Source: Prionace glauca (Eukaryota; Chordata; Chondrichthyes; Carcharhiniformes; Carcharhinidae). From it: a stretch of 64,000 nt of DNA. The notes below the pieces were generated by a model. That model was not told the DNA's origin, searched no databases, and worked only from the letters and a program-made list of their open reading frames with translations. Within the stretch, counting starts at the first letter, position 1; each line of letters opens with the position of its first letter. The stretch spans positions 52,433,451 to 52,497,450 of the forward strand of contig CM075760.1 in the NCBI GenBank assembly GCA_037974335.1, in the 5' to 3' direction. This document shows, piece after piece, positions 42,470 through 53,275 of the stretch. A program made the position numbers and the translations under genes.

Positions 42470-43085
42470 AAGGTGCCTATATGTGATAGAGTGTGTTTGC
42501 ACGTGTGCGACCCAGGGAGATGTATTTGCAAGAGGGGACAGTCTGTCTATTGGAAAGCAAAATAAACTGCTCATGAGTGTGTGTAAGTTTGCATGGGATC
42601 GTGTGTGAGTGAGAATGATGAGTGCAACGTGTATGGGTGATAGAAGCAATGTGTGTGTGTGTGTGTGTGTGTATGTGTGGAAGGGAGGGTAGAGTTTGTG
42701 TGAGCGAGGAAAAAGTGTAAAAAATAGATAGGGTGTATGCGTGAGTGTGTATGAGTGAAATAATTATTGAGAGAACATGTGTCTGTTACAGGTGGAGTGT
42801 TTAAGAGCGATACATTGTGTATACATGTGTGTTTGTGTGTCAGAGATGGAGAGACTGTGTGCGTGTGAGAGAGGTGATGTTTGTGAGAAAGAACGATTGA
42901 GAGCGCGAGTGTATGTATTTATTTGTAAGTGAGAGAGAGTATGTAGAGCATGAGAGAAAGAGAATGTGTTTGAGAGATGTCAGATGAGAGAGCAAGTAAG
43001 TGTGTGTATATATGTGTGCATGTGTGAGAGAATATGAGAGTGTGTACGTGTGTATTTATGTGTGTGAGAGTGTGTGATGTGTGGA
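42375..43085. repeat. (GT)n microsatellite and GT/GA-rich region
   Basis: Near-pure GT at about 42381-42470 with ATG interruptions, a second run at 42650-42675, then GA/GT-rich sequence to about 43080. Confidence 0.9.
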
Positions 43086-43458
43086 AGCCTCTTTCTGGTT
43101 GATACAGTCTGGAAAAGCACAATCACTCCACACATACTCACCCACTGACACAGTAAGTGGGAGTGACAAATGAACACAATACAGACTGTGGACCAATGGC
43201 TGGAAAAAACATTTAAATCTTTCACAAGTCATTCACAATTAAATAATTTCCTCTTTCCTCAATGAGAGAAACTTGCAAAATTTCACGAAATTTGAGACAA
43301 TCCAGGGTAAATTCACTCACACATTTATCCGCCCCCTCATTCACCTTATTCACTCTCTCCATCACTAACAAGCAGTGTAAGCAGTGTGTGTATTATATAC
43401 AACATGCACTGCAGCAACTCATCAACGATCCATAGAATACACTGTCCAAACCCACCGC

Positions 43459-43466
43459 ATTTGCAT
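43459..43466 (-). promoter_or_regulatory. Octamer ATGCAAAT in the J-C intron
   Basis: Exact Ig octamer on the coding strand, about 5 kb 3' of J and 5.5 kb 5' of CH1, where an intronic enhancer would be expected by analogy with the tetrapod IgH enhancer. Confidence 0.4.
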
Positions 43467-43489
43467 CCTAACAGGACAAGGGCAGCAGC

Positions 43490-43700
43490 CACAATGAACG
43501 CTATCACTTGTAAGCTTCCCTCCAAAACACGCATCATCCTGACTTAAGCAATATCTCAATTCATTCATAGTCGTTGGGTCAAAATCCTGGAACTCCCTGC
43601 CTAACAGCAGGGTGGATGCCTGCAGCATATGGGCTGCAGTTATTCAAGGATGTTTCGTATCAACCCTTTCTCAAGGAACAATTAGGGAAGATTAAAAATT
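43490..43700 (+). repeat. Dispersed repeat (AACTCCCTGCCTAACAG family)
   Basis: AAAATCCTGGAACTCCCTGC .. GGCTGCAGTTATTCAAGGA .. TCAAGGAACAATTAGGGA. Related fragments occur at about 53.86-54.07 and 62.57-62.75 kb. Common in shark DNA; family not named. Confidence 0.6.
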
Positions 43701-43734
43701 CTGGCCGAGCAAATGACTTTAAAATGCCTTTAAC

Positions 43735-44225
43735 ATAGAACATAGAACATTACAGCGCAGAACAGGCCCTTCGGCCCACGATGTTGCGCCGACCAGTTAC
43801 AAAACAATGACCCACTAGCCTAAACTAATCCCTTTTCATCCATAAACCTATCCACAGATCTCTTAAACGCCCCCAAACTAGGTGCATTTACAACTGCAGC
43901 TGGCAGGGCATTCCAGTCCCTCACCACCCTCTGGGTAAAGAACCTACCCCTGACATCTGTCCTATAACTACCCCCCCTTAATTTAAAATCGTGCCCCCTC
44001 GTGCTAGCTTTCTCCATCCTAGGAAAAAGGCTATCACTATCTACCCTGTCTAAACCTCTAATCATCTTATATGTTTCAATGAGATCCCCTCTTAGCCGCC
44101 TTCTTTCCAGCGAAAACAACCCCAAATCTCTCAATCTCTCCTCATAGGATCTCCCCTCCATACCAGGCAACATCCTGGTAAACCTCCTCTGCACCCTCTC
44201 CAAAGCCTCTACATCCAAAGCCTCT
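43735..44225 (-). mobile_element. CR1-like LINE 3' portion with tail
   Basis: - strand frame [19 protein letters not shown] .. [20 protein letters not shown] .. [20 protein letters not shown] .. DRFMDEKGLV, then the 3' tail ending in the complement of (TTCTATG)n. Little diverged, so probably a young 5'-truncated insertion in the J-C intron. Confidence 0.92.
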
Positions 44226-44250
44226 TAATCATTAGAAGATTAAAAATAAA

Positions 44251-44258
44251 ATGCAAAT
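44251..44258 (+). promoter_or_regulatory. Octamer ATGCAAAT in the J-C intron
   Basis: Second exact octamer, about 790 bp from the one at 43459 and in the other orientation, just 3' of the CR1 insertion. Confidence 0.35.
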
Positions 44259-44569
44259 GAATTTGACCCTTCAATTGTCATACCAAACAGTTCAGGGGCT
44301 GCTGTAGTAAAGAACACAACATAATACATCTCACTTTGTATTTGTTCACCGAACATTCCCAAGGCCGCTACATCACTGCTTAAAAATCATCCAATTCTCC
44401 CCTCTACAGTTTGAAGTTTCTGCTCTCTGATGGTCACAATATGCTTCCGGGGTCTCATATCTGAGAAGCTGAGTCAAATATCAAGTCAAACTGTCACAAT
44501 TGTCAGAGATACAAGTTTCTTGAAGAAATAAATCAAATTTCAGTTCCCGAAATACTGCAGAAGGGGCCA

Positions 44570-47500
44570 GAAGGTTTATACCAGTCAGACAGATTCCTGG
44601 TCCCAACACAGTGACCACGCGTACAGAAACAGAACAGACACAAACGGTGCAACAGCCGAGTTCCCAGCAGGTTTATCTGTTCAGTCTGTAAACTTCATTC
44701 AAACTGTTGGATTCTCATTGATCAATGGTCAACTTACAACAACAGAAAACCAATTAGCTATTTTAAATGAAACGGATTTTCATTTGAAAAAAAAAATCCC
44801 TTGACTTTTAATTATTTACCTCTATCTGTATCACCTCTCGTAAAGATGTAATTTCGCTGAAAATGAGCAATCAAAAATATAAGTTTCAGGACAGTCCAAT
44901 GTCCCTCACAGAGATGCCGTAACATTATAAGAATTAAACAAACATGGAAGCATTAACGTTGAAAACCATTACACGATTCGAAATAATTTCTTAATTAAAT
45001 GTAGTCAACGCAATAATCAATGCAAAATATTTTATCCAGCTGAGCCGAGCCGAGTAAAGAAATGTTTTGTTTCTGAATTCATTTCTGATACAATTAAATA
45101 TTCTTGAAAACGGATGATATTTTGTACACCAGTGCAATATTCAAGGTTTTTTGTTTTGAATTAATTAGCACCAATATTATATTTTGTTATTGTTAATTGG
45201 CAGTTAGTTCTCCTGTTACTGGTTTGTGCTCCGTAATAAATTCAGTTTTCAATCATTCAAAACTTGCCTTTGCCTCGAACATTGTGCAGTAATTAGGTTC
45301 CTATAAAATCTTAAACAATAAACTTCAAATTACTGAATGGAAATGTTCAGACATCTGAAATTCATTTGCTAAAATCGAATCACGTTGTCATATTTTTCAT
45401 TTCAACTTTTACTCCCAATGCCTTATTATAACCTACAAACATGCTAAAATGCGTGCTTCTGTATTTGTATTTGCTGTAACGAACTGGCAGTTGAGATCGA
45501 TGAATCTGGTTCTTAGATTGAATAATTTGGACCATCCATATAATTTACTTACTGAAAATATTGATTAATTTAAGAAGATCTGAATAAAACAGTGAAAAAT
45601 TCAATGAGGACAATTGATTCAAATCCTCTGCAACATTGAAACATGATGCACAAAATAAGTCGAGACTTTTTATTCAGTTTAATATTTAATAAGAATTAAA
45701 CATAATGTTCCAATAGAATTGATTCTTCTATCCTGTCATTTATTCATCTTTATTCAACATTTATTCTGTTTTCAGCAGTAATGGAGCCATGATGCTATGA
45801 TTAAGCGTAGAACAAATATTACTATTATACTATTATTATAATATTTGTATATAAATTAATCTTTTTGAATTTCATGTACTAACTTGTCAATCTCTATCCA
45901 GTTTCTGTTGACACTTACAACAATTCAAACACCATTAACTGAACAATTGTTTCGTGTTAGCGAATTCCACCTGTCAGAGAACTGTGTTCACTCTGTCAAG
46001 TTTATTCAAAATGTGGGATTCGAAGTGGTCAGTTGTCAAATTACAACAAAGAATCAATAATTATTTTAAAATTAAACTGATAAAAATTTCAAAATTCCCT
46101 TCGACTTTTAACTACCTGTACCTCTCTCTTAAATCTAGAAAATTGGGCATAAAATATATTTTTTTTCTGAAAATGAGCACATCTAATGTGACAGATTCAG
46201 GGTAGTGTAATGTCCCCAACAGAGATATAGTGACGCAGTAAGAATTATAATTCATGTTTTATTTTAATCTGCAACTATTAGTTAACATGTCTAAAATGCC
46301 CTGGCATGCATTTATTTTTGATACTTGTTTGTTTTATCCTGAAAATAATTTTTAAATGGAGTTTGTTTTTTTTTGTTAATTTAGCTGGAAAAAAGTGTAA
46401 TCGCTCAAGTGCACGGTGCTCAAAAAATACAGAAGCAATTGAGAAACATCAAACCATTTCAAAAATTTTGAGATGACATTAGTGATTAACTGCCTTGTCA
46501 TCCAACTACAAATGAATTGGAAGGAATGCTGTGCCTCCACAGAAAGAATGTAATAATCGGACACAAAAATACCAAATAGTCACGTCTTATTCTCTAAAAT
46601 TCCTATTTAAGTGAAAGCGAACTTCATTGGGATATAACAATTAATGCAAAGTATCTTGATGAACTGAGCACTGCTGTGGAAACAGATTGAACAACAACAG
46701 ATTGGTGTCATTGAAACAGTTTCCTGTACTATCACAAAATATTTCCAGCCTAAAAACGTTTCTGGTCATGTTAGTTGTGTGCAAAGTACAGCAGAACTAT
46801 TAGGAGGGATTAATGAATAATGGTATTAATATAAAATAATCTTTGGTGAACATGGAGTTATATTACCGATTTAAAAATATTTAATTTATATTAATTTTAC
46901 GATTAAATTTGTTAATGAGAAGTTTGTAGTTGCAGCAACGACTTAGTGTCCCAATGGACGTTGTACGCTTTGATTTATTTTAATTTGCAAATGTTAGTTT
47001 AACTTTAATTAAAAATGCTGTAATTAGTTTTATTTTCCAAAACCTGCTTATTTTCTCCCTGCAAGGATTTTCAAACTCAAGGATTGTTTGCATTCAACCA
47101 GAAAACATGTAACTGCTCAGTGCCACCCAGCTTAAACAACGCCGAAACACCAAACCATTGCACACATTTTAACATTCATAGCGACCGAACCGCAGAACCT
47201 CCTCAATAGAAACACACCAAAACACATCACTGAGGGAATGAATCTGTTGAATGTAGCCATTCAGTAAAATAAAAAAAATCATCGCAAGAAAATCTCAATA
47301 TCCAATTCGGCAAACAAGCTCGTCACCAAATGTATGAATGACTAAACTAAACAGAAGTCTGGAATAACAGCAATAGCATTGTGAGGAGGTGAAATATATC
47401 CAACAAATTAACATTGAAACTTTACCACATTCTATTCATATTGGGTCATATTTCAAACAGATTTCAAACATATTTATACATTTACCTGCAGCCATCAGGT

Positions 47501-48300
47501 AAAACATTGAACATACTCCAAATTGTGAATGCAGTGGCAAACTGTGTTTTGGACGAGTGGCGTAAACCGTGGTTTGATTTAACCAGCAACTATCAGTTCC
47601 GATTAAAAAAAATACAAATGCAATAAACCCTGCCTGATTTCTCTGTGCAGGCACACGTCAAATGGTTAAAAACCCGCAGACTCTGGATTCAATCACAAAG
47701 TGTTTAACAGCTCAGTATCACGGAGTGTGAACAATGCAGGATCGTCAAACCATTTCACAATTTTTACTTCTTAAAGTCACCCAGACAGACTATCTCCTCA
47801 ACAGAAAAATACATCACTGAGGGACTGAACCCCGGTTCATGCAGAAACAGCTCAATTCTACAAACAGTTTCAACAGAATCAAGTTTCACATTGGCAGAAA
47901 ATCTCAATTTAAAATCCAGCCAATCCGCCCATAACCAAAGTAACTAATAATTAAACTGAGCACAATAATAACATAACAAAACCAGCATTGTGATTAAGCC
48001 GAACACGTTCATAGCATTAATGCAGACAGTTTAACACATTTTGTTAAGATTGGGTTAGGTTTCAAATACTTGTGGAGTAGATGGTGCAACTCGCAGCCAC
48101 GAGATTTCACCGAGATTAAACATTACAGAAACGCCGAACTTTTTAACGAAAGGAAGGCATTTAAAGTAACCCAGCCTCACACTGTCCTCAGCAGATAAGC
48201 ACCAAATCATAACAAGAGACTGAATCACTCAGTATTACCTTTTATCAATTAACAGTAGAATTCTCTAACCCCCATATTAAGCAGAATCAAATGAAACATT
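44570..48300 (-). repeat. J-proximal intron with degenerate tandem repeats
   Basis: A segment around 44655-44930 recurs at about 45945-46250 (TTCAGTCTGTAAACTTCATT / TCACTCTGTCAAGTTTATTC .. TTCCCTTCGACTTTTAACTA .. CTGAAAATGAGC), an offset of about 1.3 kb. A second family recurs at about 46385, 47090, 47700 and 48110 (ACAGCTCAGTATCACGG .. ACCATTTCACAATTTTTAC). It matches 17.3-18.3 kb in inverted orientation. A/T-rich, no exon. Confidence 0.65.
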
Positions 48301-48425
48301 GTAAAGATTTTCAGCACGGAATCCACCAAACCATATTTCAGGGAACAAATGAATTAATAACATCGAGAAAAATATAAAACAAAAACTTAAATAAAACACT
48401 GGCTAAATAAATACATGTTTCTTAC

Positions 48426-48472
48426 CTGCAGTTACCGTCATCATGGTCCCTTGTCCCCAGTAGCCATAGTGT
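48426..48472 (-). CDS. IgM J segment
   Basis: 47 nt of germline J reading HYGYWGQGTMMTVTA, then the donor GCAG|gtaaga in phase 1, which pairs with the CH1 acceptor. The WGQG bulge motif and TVT strand are intact. After VDJ joining it supplies FR4 and is spliced over about 10.4 kb to CH1. Confidence 0.93.
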
Positions 48473-48511
48473 CACAGCGTCACATTCTCTAGGATGGGCC
48501 ATATAATAACC
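48473..48511 (-). promoter_or_regulatory. J recombination signal, 23-bp spacer
   Basis: Coding-strand order: nonamer GGTTATTAT (48511-48503), 23-bp spacer, heptamer CGCTGTG (48479-48473). Heptamer and nonamer each deviate from consensus (CACTGTG, GGTTTTTGT). A CACTATG just inside J is an alternative heptamer, but it has no nonamer at 12 or 23 bp. Confidence 0.75.
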
Positions 48512-48840
48512 ATCCGTGCACAAAATGGACAAAAATCCACCAGTATTTAAATAAAATCACAAGCCAGAGGGAAAGTAAATCACTGCATTTTTCATGAAAT
48601 TATTACTATCCTGGTGGATACCGTTCGCTCAACATAAATAACCTTAATGTTTTATATTTCGAAGAGGATCACATGATCAAGTTATTGAAAACACTAACTG
48701 AGAATCAAATTGTTATCATAAATTTTCCATCTTAATTCTCGCTATTCGTATAGTGCTAGGACATAAATAATACAACACTGCAAATAATGCTGGATTGTAA
48801 AACAGAGCACTGACCCAGACTCAGTCAATTAGCGCTGAGG

Positions 48841-48908
48841 GGTTTTTGTATTGACAGTAACTGTTGTGCCATCCAGTTACCACAGTGAGACACAGCATGT
48901 CAAATACT
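48841..48908 (-). CDS. IgM D2 segment with 12/12 recombination signals
   Basis: The D core is 48869-48880, coding strand GTAACTGGATGG. On its 5' side are heptamer CACTGTG (48887-48881), 12-bp spacer and a weak nonamer AGTATTTGA (48908-48900). On its 3' side are a non-consensus heptamer CACAACA (48868-48862), 12-bp spacer and a perfect nonamer ACAAAAACC (48849-48841). Short 12-bp spacers on both sides match the second D of shark IgM clusters, allowing joining to D1 (22) and J (23). Confidence 0.85.
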
Positions 48909-48911
48909 GTT

Positions 48912-49220
48912 CCAGCCTGCTAACTGTAAAATACAGAAATTTAATTTCACTGCTCTCTCAAATATCTGATTCTGCCTTATCCAAGAGCGAATGAGTGAGT
49001 TATTTCAGCTTGACCTGGTCATTATATTTAGAAAGGGTGTCGGATTGCTTTTAAACTCTCCGTGTAGATTTAGCATGTCGGTCAATATCGATTTTATGGA
49101 ACAGTTTTATACCTAATCACAAACTAATATTACATCCACACATTATTTCTTTGAAGCCTCGTTTACTTTGGAAATCCTGCTGTGGTACTGATTACCAATT
49201 TGAACAATCTCTTTCCCTGA
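48912..49220 (-). other. D1-D2 intersegment
   Basis: About 310 bp with no further recombination signal, coding sequence or repeat that I can see. Confidence 0.6.
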
Positions 49221-49300
49221 GGTTTTTGTATGAGGATGTCGCTGTGCTCAGCACTGTGACCCCCTGTAGCATCACAGTGACACACACCCGCACAAAAACT
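49221..49300 (-). CDS. IgM D1 segment with 12/22 recombination signals
   Basis: The D core is 49259-49272, coding strand ATGCTACAGGGGGT. On its 5' side are a perfect heptamer CACTGTG (49279-49273), 12-bp spacer and nonamer AGTTTTTGT (49300-49292). On its 3' side are a perfect heptamer CACAGTG (49258-49252), 22-bp spacer and a perfect nonamer ACAAAAACC (49229-49221). The 12 side accepts V and the 22 side accepts D2. Confidence 0.93.
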
Positions 49301-49673
49301 GCACTCACTCTCTGTTCAGTACTGCCGCTCAATATTTACTTCAAATAGACCCGTATTCCTGATGTAATTTACAATTTATGCAGCTGTTTACAAAACACAA
49401 TCTAGAAACACCTCCTCCAAGTATCAGAAATAGTAAAATGATCATTATATCCAGGTCTGTCATTGCTGAAGCCTGTTAATAGCAAATATAAACAGAGTGA
49501 AAAGTTCAGCCAGTTACATCTGTGGGTTTGCGCGGTTCAATGTTTATTTTTCTTTATGTTAGGTTTCTCAGAAGCAGTTTGTGATTTGGTTCTGATCACT
49601 GCCGTTAATATTATACTGAAAACAGATACTGACCTTCAGGTTATGATGGAAGTTGTTGAATTCCCTCTCAGGT

Positions 49674-49712
49674 TGTTCTTGTTCGGGTCCATCCCCGGTT
49701 CCTCTCGCTGTG
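49674..49712 (-). promoter_or_regulatory. V recombination signal, 23-bp spacer
   Basis: Heptamer CACAGCG (49712-49706), 23-bp spacer, nonamer ACAAGAACA (49682-49674), directly after the TGTGCAACAGGC codons. The same heptamer and nonamer variants occur at 16554-16592. Confidence 0.93.
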
Positions 49713-50017
49713 GCCTGTTGCACAGTAATAGATGGCGGTGTCTTCGATCTTCAGCCTCGTCATCTCCAAAGTGAAGATGTTGTTTGAAGTGTCTTTGGAC
49801 GCAGTAAATCGATCCTTAATCCCTGGGGCGTAATTATTGCTCGATGAACTTTTGTACTCTAGGAGCCATTCGAGTCCCTGTCCGGGAACCTGTCGGATCC
49901 AGTACATCCAGGTATTGCCAAGATCGAACCCGCTGGTTTTACAGGTCAGTTTCAGGGAGCTTCCGGGACGTCCGGTCTCTGCCTCTGGCTGGGTCAACAC
50001 AACATCCGACTGGACAC
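49713..50017 (-). CDS. IgM V segment, V exon
   Basis: Acceptor atttttacag|GTGTCCAG. After the leader remainder (SVQS) the mature domain begins [20 protein letters not shown], with FR1 Cys in TCKTSG, CDR1 FDLGNTW, FR2 [19 protein letters not shown]2 [11 protein letters not shown]3 [17 protein letters not shown] .. [11 protein letters not shown], ending ATG before the heptamer. Both core cysteines and Trp are present and the frame is open from leader to RSS, so it looks functional. Unrearranged: D and J are separate. Confidence 0.95.
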
Positions 50018-50151
50018 CTGTAAAAATAGATCAAAAAACAGAGGATTAATCCTGGTGAAATGATTGCTGACTCTGGAACATTCTAGAGATAGAGTAACAT
50101 TGAGTCAGTAACAGTGAGAGATTTGAGCAATAATGAAAAAAATATACTCAC

Positions 50152-50197
50152 TGGATAAGAAAGTCAGCAACAAACTGAGAGAAATGGCCGACCTCAT
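50152..50197 (-). CDS. IgM V segment, leader exon
   Basis: ATG at 50197-50195. Reads MRSAISLSLLLTFLS with donor TCCA|gtgagt. A hydrophobic signal-peptide core is followed by the phase-1 split into the V exon after an intron of about 134 bp, the standard Ig leader arrangement. The start is the first ATG in the frame and sits downstream of a TATA-like box. Confidence 0.93.
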
Positions 50198-50286
50198 CTT
50201 TCTAGTCATTTGGGGGAAATGGTTGTGTCAGGAACTCAGTGAACAAACCAGATCCCGGACTGTTGGATTCCGGTCCCAGTGAGCGG

Positions 50287-50296
50287 TATTTAAATA
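50287..50296 (-). promoter_or_regulatory. V promoter TATA-like box (TATTTAAATA)
   Basis: About 90 bp upstream of the leader ATG. I found no exact ATGCAAAT octamer in the 300 bp upstream on either strand. Confidence 0.5.
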
Positions 50297-50318
50297 CCCG
50301 GCAGAAGGGGGCGGCTTT

Positions 50319-50360
50319 CCAGGCGCCGCCTGTTGATTCCCTGCTGGAGGCGGCGCCTGG
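50319..50360. promoter_or_regulatory. Perfect 12-bp inverted repeat upstream of the V TATA box
   Basis: CCAGGCGCCGCC (50319-50330), 18-nt loop, GGCGGCGCCTGG (50349-50360). A GC-rich potential hairpin in an otherwise A/T-rich flank, 22 bp upstream of the TATA-like box. Confidence 0.6.
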
Positions 50361-50399
50361 ATCCACGTCCCACCTTCCACATCCCCAACAGAATGGACT

Positions 50400-53275
50400 C
50401 GGAGATTTACAATAGATTAATATTAAAATGGGCATTTTATCTGTATCGGGATATTTGTTTGGCTGAAATGTTCATTGCATTGTCCCCATTATTTCTGATG
50501 GTGATGTTACAGTTCATCATCTCTTTACTTTTAAAATAACTCATTCCATTGTAAATATGGTGATTTTATTACCACACGCCCAACAAGAAAATAAATCTAA
50601 AAATGATGAAATGACATTTTGGAACATTAGACAATTTTGCAACAATTCCCAGTCTCTGCCACATTACAATAATAAAGCACATTTTATCAGAAGAAATACC
50701 ATCGATTTCTGTAATTAAATGTGTGGAATATACAAAGTGATTCTATATACAGTGTGGATGGCTATCACTGTACAATTTGGGTTTGGAGATGAGAAGAAAC
50801 TCTCACACAATACAATGTTTCTCCTTATATTTTCAAACTGTCCCAATCTCGAAGACAGGCCTTTGAAAATAATGAGAATCCCAACCTCCTGGTAATTAAA
50901 TAGTGAGTTGACAGAGAAACATAAAATTAAATTGATTTTTGACGGAGAAGTTAATGAATCGGAACGGACGCTGAGATCATTAAAGTTCTCCTTCAGCATC
51001 CAGGTCATTGCAACTCACTGTATTGGTTACCGGCTGTGTAATCCTGTATTGGGAATACAGGATATCAGAGCTTTGCGGCACATTGCACAATATCACAAGA
51101 ATAAATGTTTTATCTTCCATTGAATCAGGTTATGAACTGATTATTTCTCCACTCATTGGCAGCTATGAGAGGAACTCTTCAATAACAGAAATTAGATTAT
51201 ACTGTACAATAGAACACGGTGCTAATCAGGTACAAGACACGCTGCTGTTTCAATGTGATACAGAAATTTCAGAATATTCCAGGAATCCCCGGTGTTCATG
51301 TCAGTTTTATGATGTTGTTTTAATATTATTTCATGTCATTGCACCGATTTTACTTCACTGGGGAACTGGACCCATCAACATCTCTCTCTCTCATTTCATG
51401 AAGTGTTTAATAAACAGACATTAATTATTGGAATAAAATTTACTCGGAAACTATAGAAATGAAAATAATGATCCGGTCACTTTATTGTTTGACATAGTAC
51501 TTACTTCGGTAATGAACAGGACACTGAATGAAAATACTTGATTAGAATGATTGCGATTTAAATTGTGGGAATTAAACATTTACTGTTTAAATGTCTGAAT
51601 CCCATGTTGTCCATTGAGCTTCACGCTAATCTGTTCCACACAGTGTTTGGCAGCAATCCAGGCTGCTGTCAAATGCTCAAAGTTATTGACAGGAAACATC
51701 TGGGGGTGTTTGTGCAGTAGATCAAAGATCAGTTTCATCAGCACTGACCGCTTGGCTCCAAGCCAACTTAAAACCCTGCATGTTGTCAGTAAGGTCAATT
51801 TATAAACAAATCTACCCAGCAACAGTACTGGAGGCACTTGAATTTTTGGAAGTTATAAATCTAGATGATGTTTTCCCATCTCTAAATAAAGGATTATTTT
51901 CCACCTTCTCTGGCACCCAATTAACAACAATGATGATTTTTCCAACACATCAGGATATTGTGATGGACGGACAGAAATAATCACAGGCAGACTGAAAAAT
52001 GGCTCAGAGAGATGATACATGCTGTTATATTTGAGCATGCACATTTATATTTTATCTCCTTTTATCTTTCCATGGGATGTTTGTTTGGAAAGACCAACAC
52101 TCTTTGCCTGTCCCAAATTCCCTTAAATTGATTGGTTTTCGAGGACACTTCTGTCGATATTAAAGAGTCAGCTATTTTGCTTTCAATCTGCAGTTATATC
52201 CTTGTGAGACAATGTAGGGATGGCAGATTTCCTCCATTGGGGAATCAGAGCGGTTCGAATGATCGCAATTACTATCCATTCCAGATTTATCAATAGAATT
52301 CAAAATCTACCTGCGGGAAGGGTCCGACTTAAATCCCTGTCCTCACATCATTGCCCTGGGCCTCTGGCTCACTGGATCAATTAAAATAATTGATGCTACC
52401 ATCTACATAAACAATAAATGTATGATTCTGTTGACACAGGAATGAATGACATTTGAATGACTGATGGATGAATGATTGTTGGATTCCTGAATATTTTGAT
52501 TGAGGAATTAGTGAATGGATTGGTGGATTCATTGATAAATGGGACTGAATGATGCTGTTCCACATTTCCATATTTGTGTTTGACTACTTCATAAATTGAA
52601 ACAACTCCTTTATTCAATGTGTGTCCATCAATCCTTCCAGAGTGTCTGGGTGAAATACATTCCGAGTTTCTCGGGAGTTAGCAAGCTGATCCTCTTGAAG
52701 AGTAGGGGGAGATTTTCCTGCAGTTCGGATGGTTAATTTCTCTGCTGATGCTGAATCTTCAAATCCAGGACAGAAAGAGAGAGCATGATTTGGTTGAGGA
52801 GGAATGATTGTATTATATAAAATACTGGTTCTTTCATATACAACAAATCAATCAACATACCCTCACCCAAATTAGTGAAGGTAACTGGGTGAAAAGTAAA
52901 TAAGGTAGCAACAGATATATTTGTGAAACTCACTGGAAAACTACAAGTGGAATATTATTTCCCAAAACAGTGTAATAATGAATCGGAATTTAAAGATTCA
53001 GTAACTTCACATGAAGTGCCGGTTGTTCCATTTATATCATCACTTTGAAAACCATCACACACTCTAGCTATGTACCAGGACTTTCTGTGTGATGATGAGG
53101 TGGTGACTTGTCAATGAAGCGCAGAGGCTGCTGGGTAGCTGTTCATATCCTCGGTCTGAATTAATTCCATTCCCCACTTAATTCTGTGACAGATTTTATT
53201 CCTTGGTGTCAAAAAGCCAATGTGTTGTCAATAAAGTTTAATATCAATAAATTATACGAAGCAAAGTACAGTTAT
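50400..53275. other. Upstream flank of the cluster, part of an old direct duplication
   Basis: About 50930-52050 resembles 59975-61100 in the same orientation: TTGGTTACCGGCTGTG / TTGGCCACCGGCTGTA, GCACATTGCACAATATCACA / GCATATTGCACAATATCACA, TCATTGGCAGCTATGAGAG in both, and the CAGTGTTTGGCAGCAATCCA / CAGTATTTGGCAGCAGTCCA block. No coding sequence. Confidence 0.65.

Larger units (their letters stand above)
30808..50360 (-). other. Complete germline IgM heavy-chain cluster (unrearranged)
   Basis: Order on the - strand: promoter, leader, V, D1, D2, J, J-C intron of about 10.4 kb, CH1, CH2, CH3, CH4 with secretory tail, TM1, TM2. Spacings are V-D1 about 375 bp, D1-D2 about 310 bp and D2-J about 330 bp, which is the compact shark cluster layout. 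Every C exon joins in phase 1, and no stop, frameshift or broken splice site was found. Recombination signals fit V(23) / (12)D1(22) / (12)D2(12) / (23)J. The isotype is IgM and not IgW, because there are four C domains and the CH3/CH4 sequence and tail match what I recall of horned-shark mu chains. Confidence 0.92.

Noticed and set aside
48463-48472. CACTATG as the J heptamer
   Set aside because: No nonamer at 12 or 23 bp. CGCTGTG at 48479-48473 has GGTTATTAT at exactly 23 bp and leaves a full-length J.
30808-50360. IgW or IgNAR instead of IgM
   Set aside because: There are exactly four C domains, the CH3/CH4 sequences and tail fit mu, and no IgNAR-type V is present. The tail [15 protein letters not shown] alone would not distinguish the isotypes, but the whole set does.
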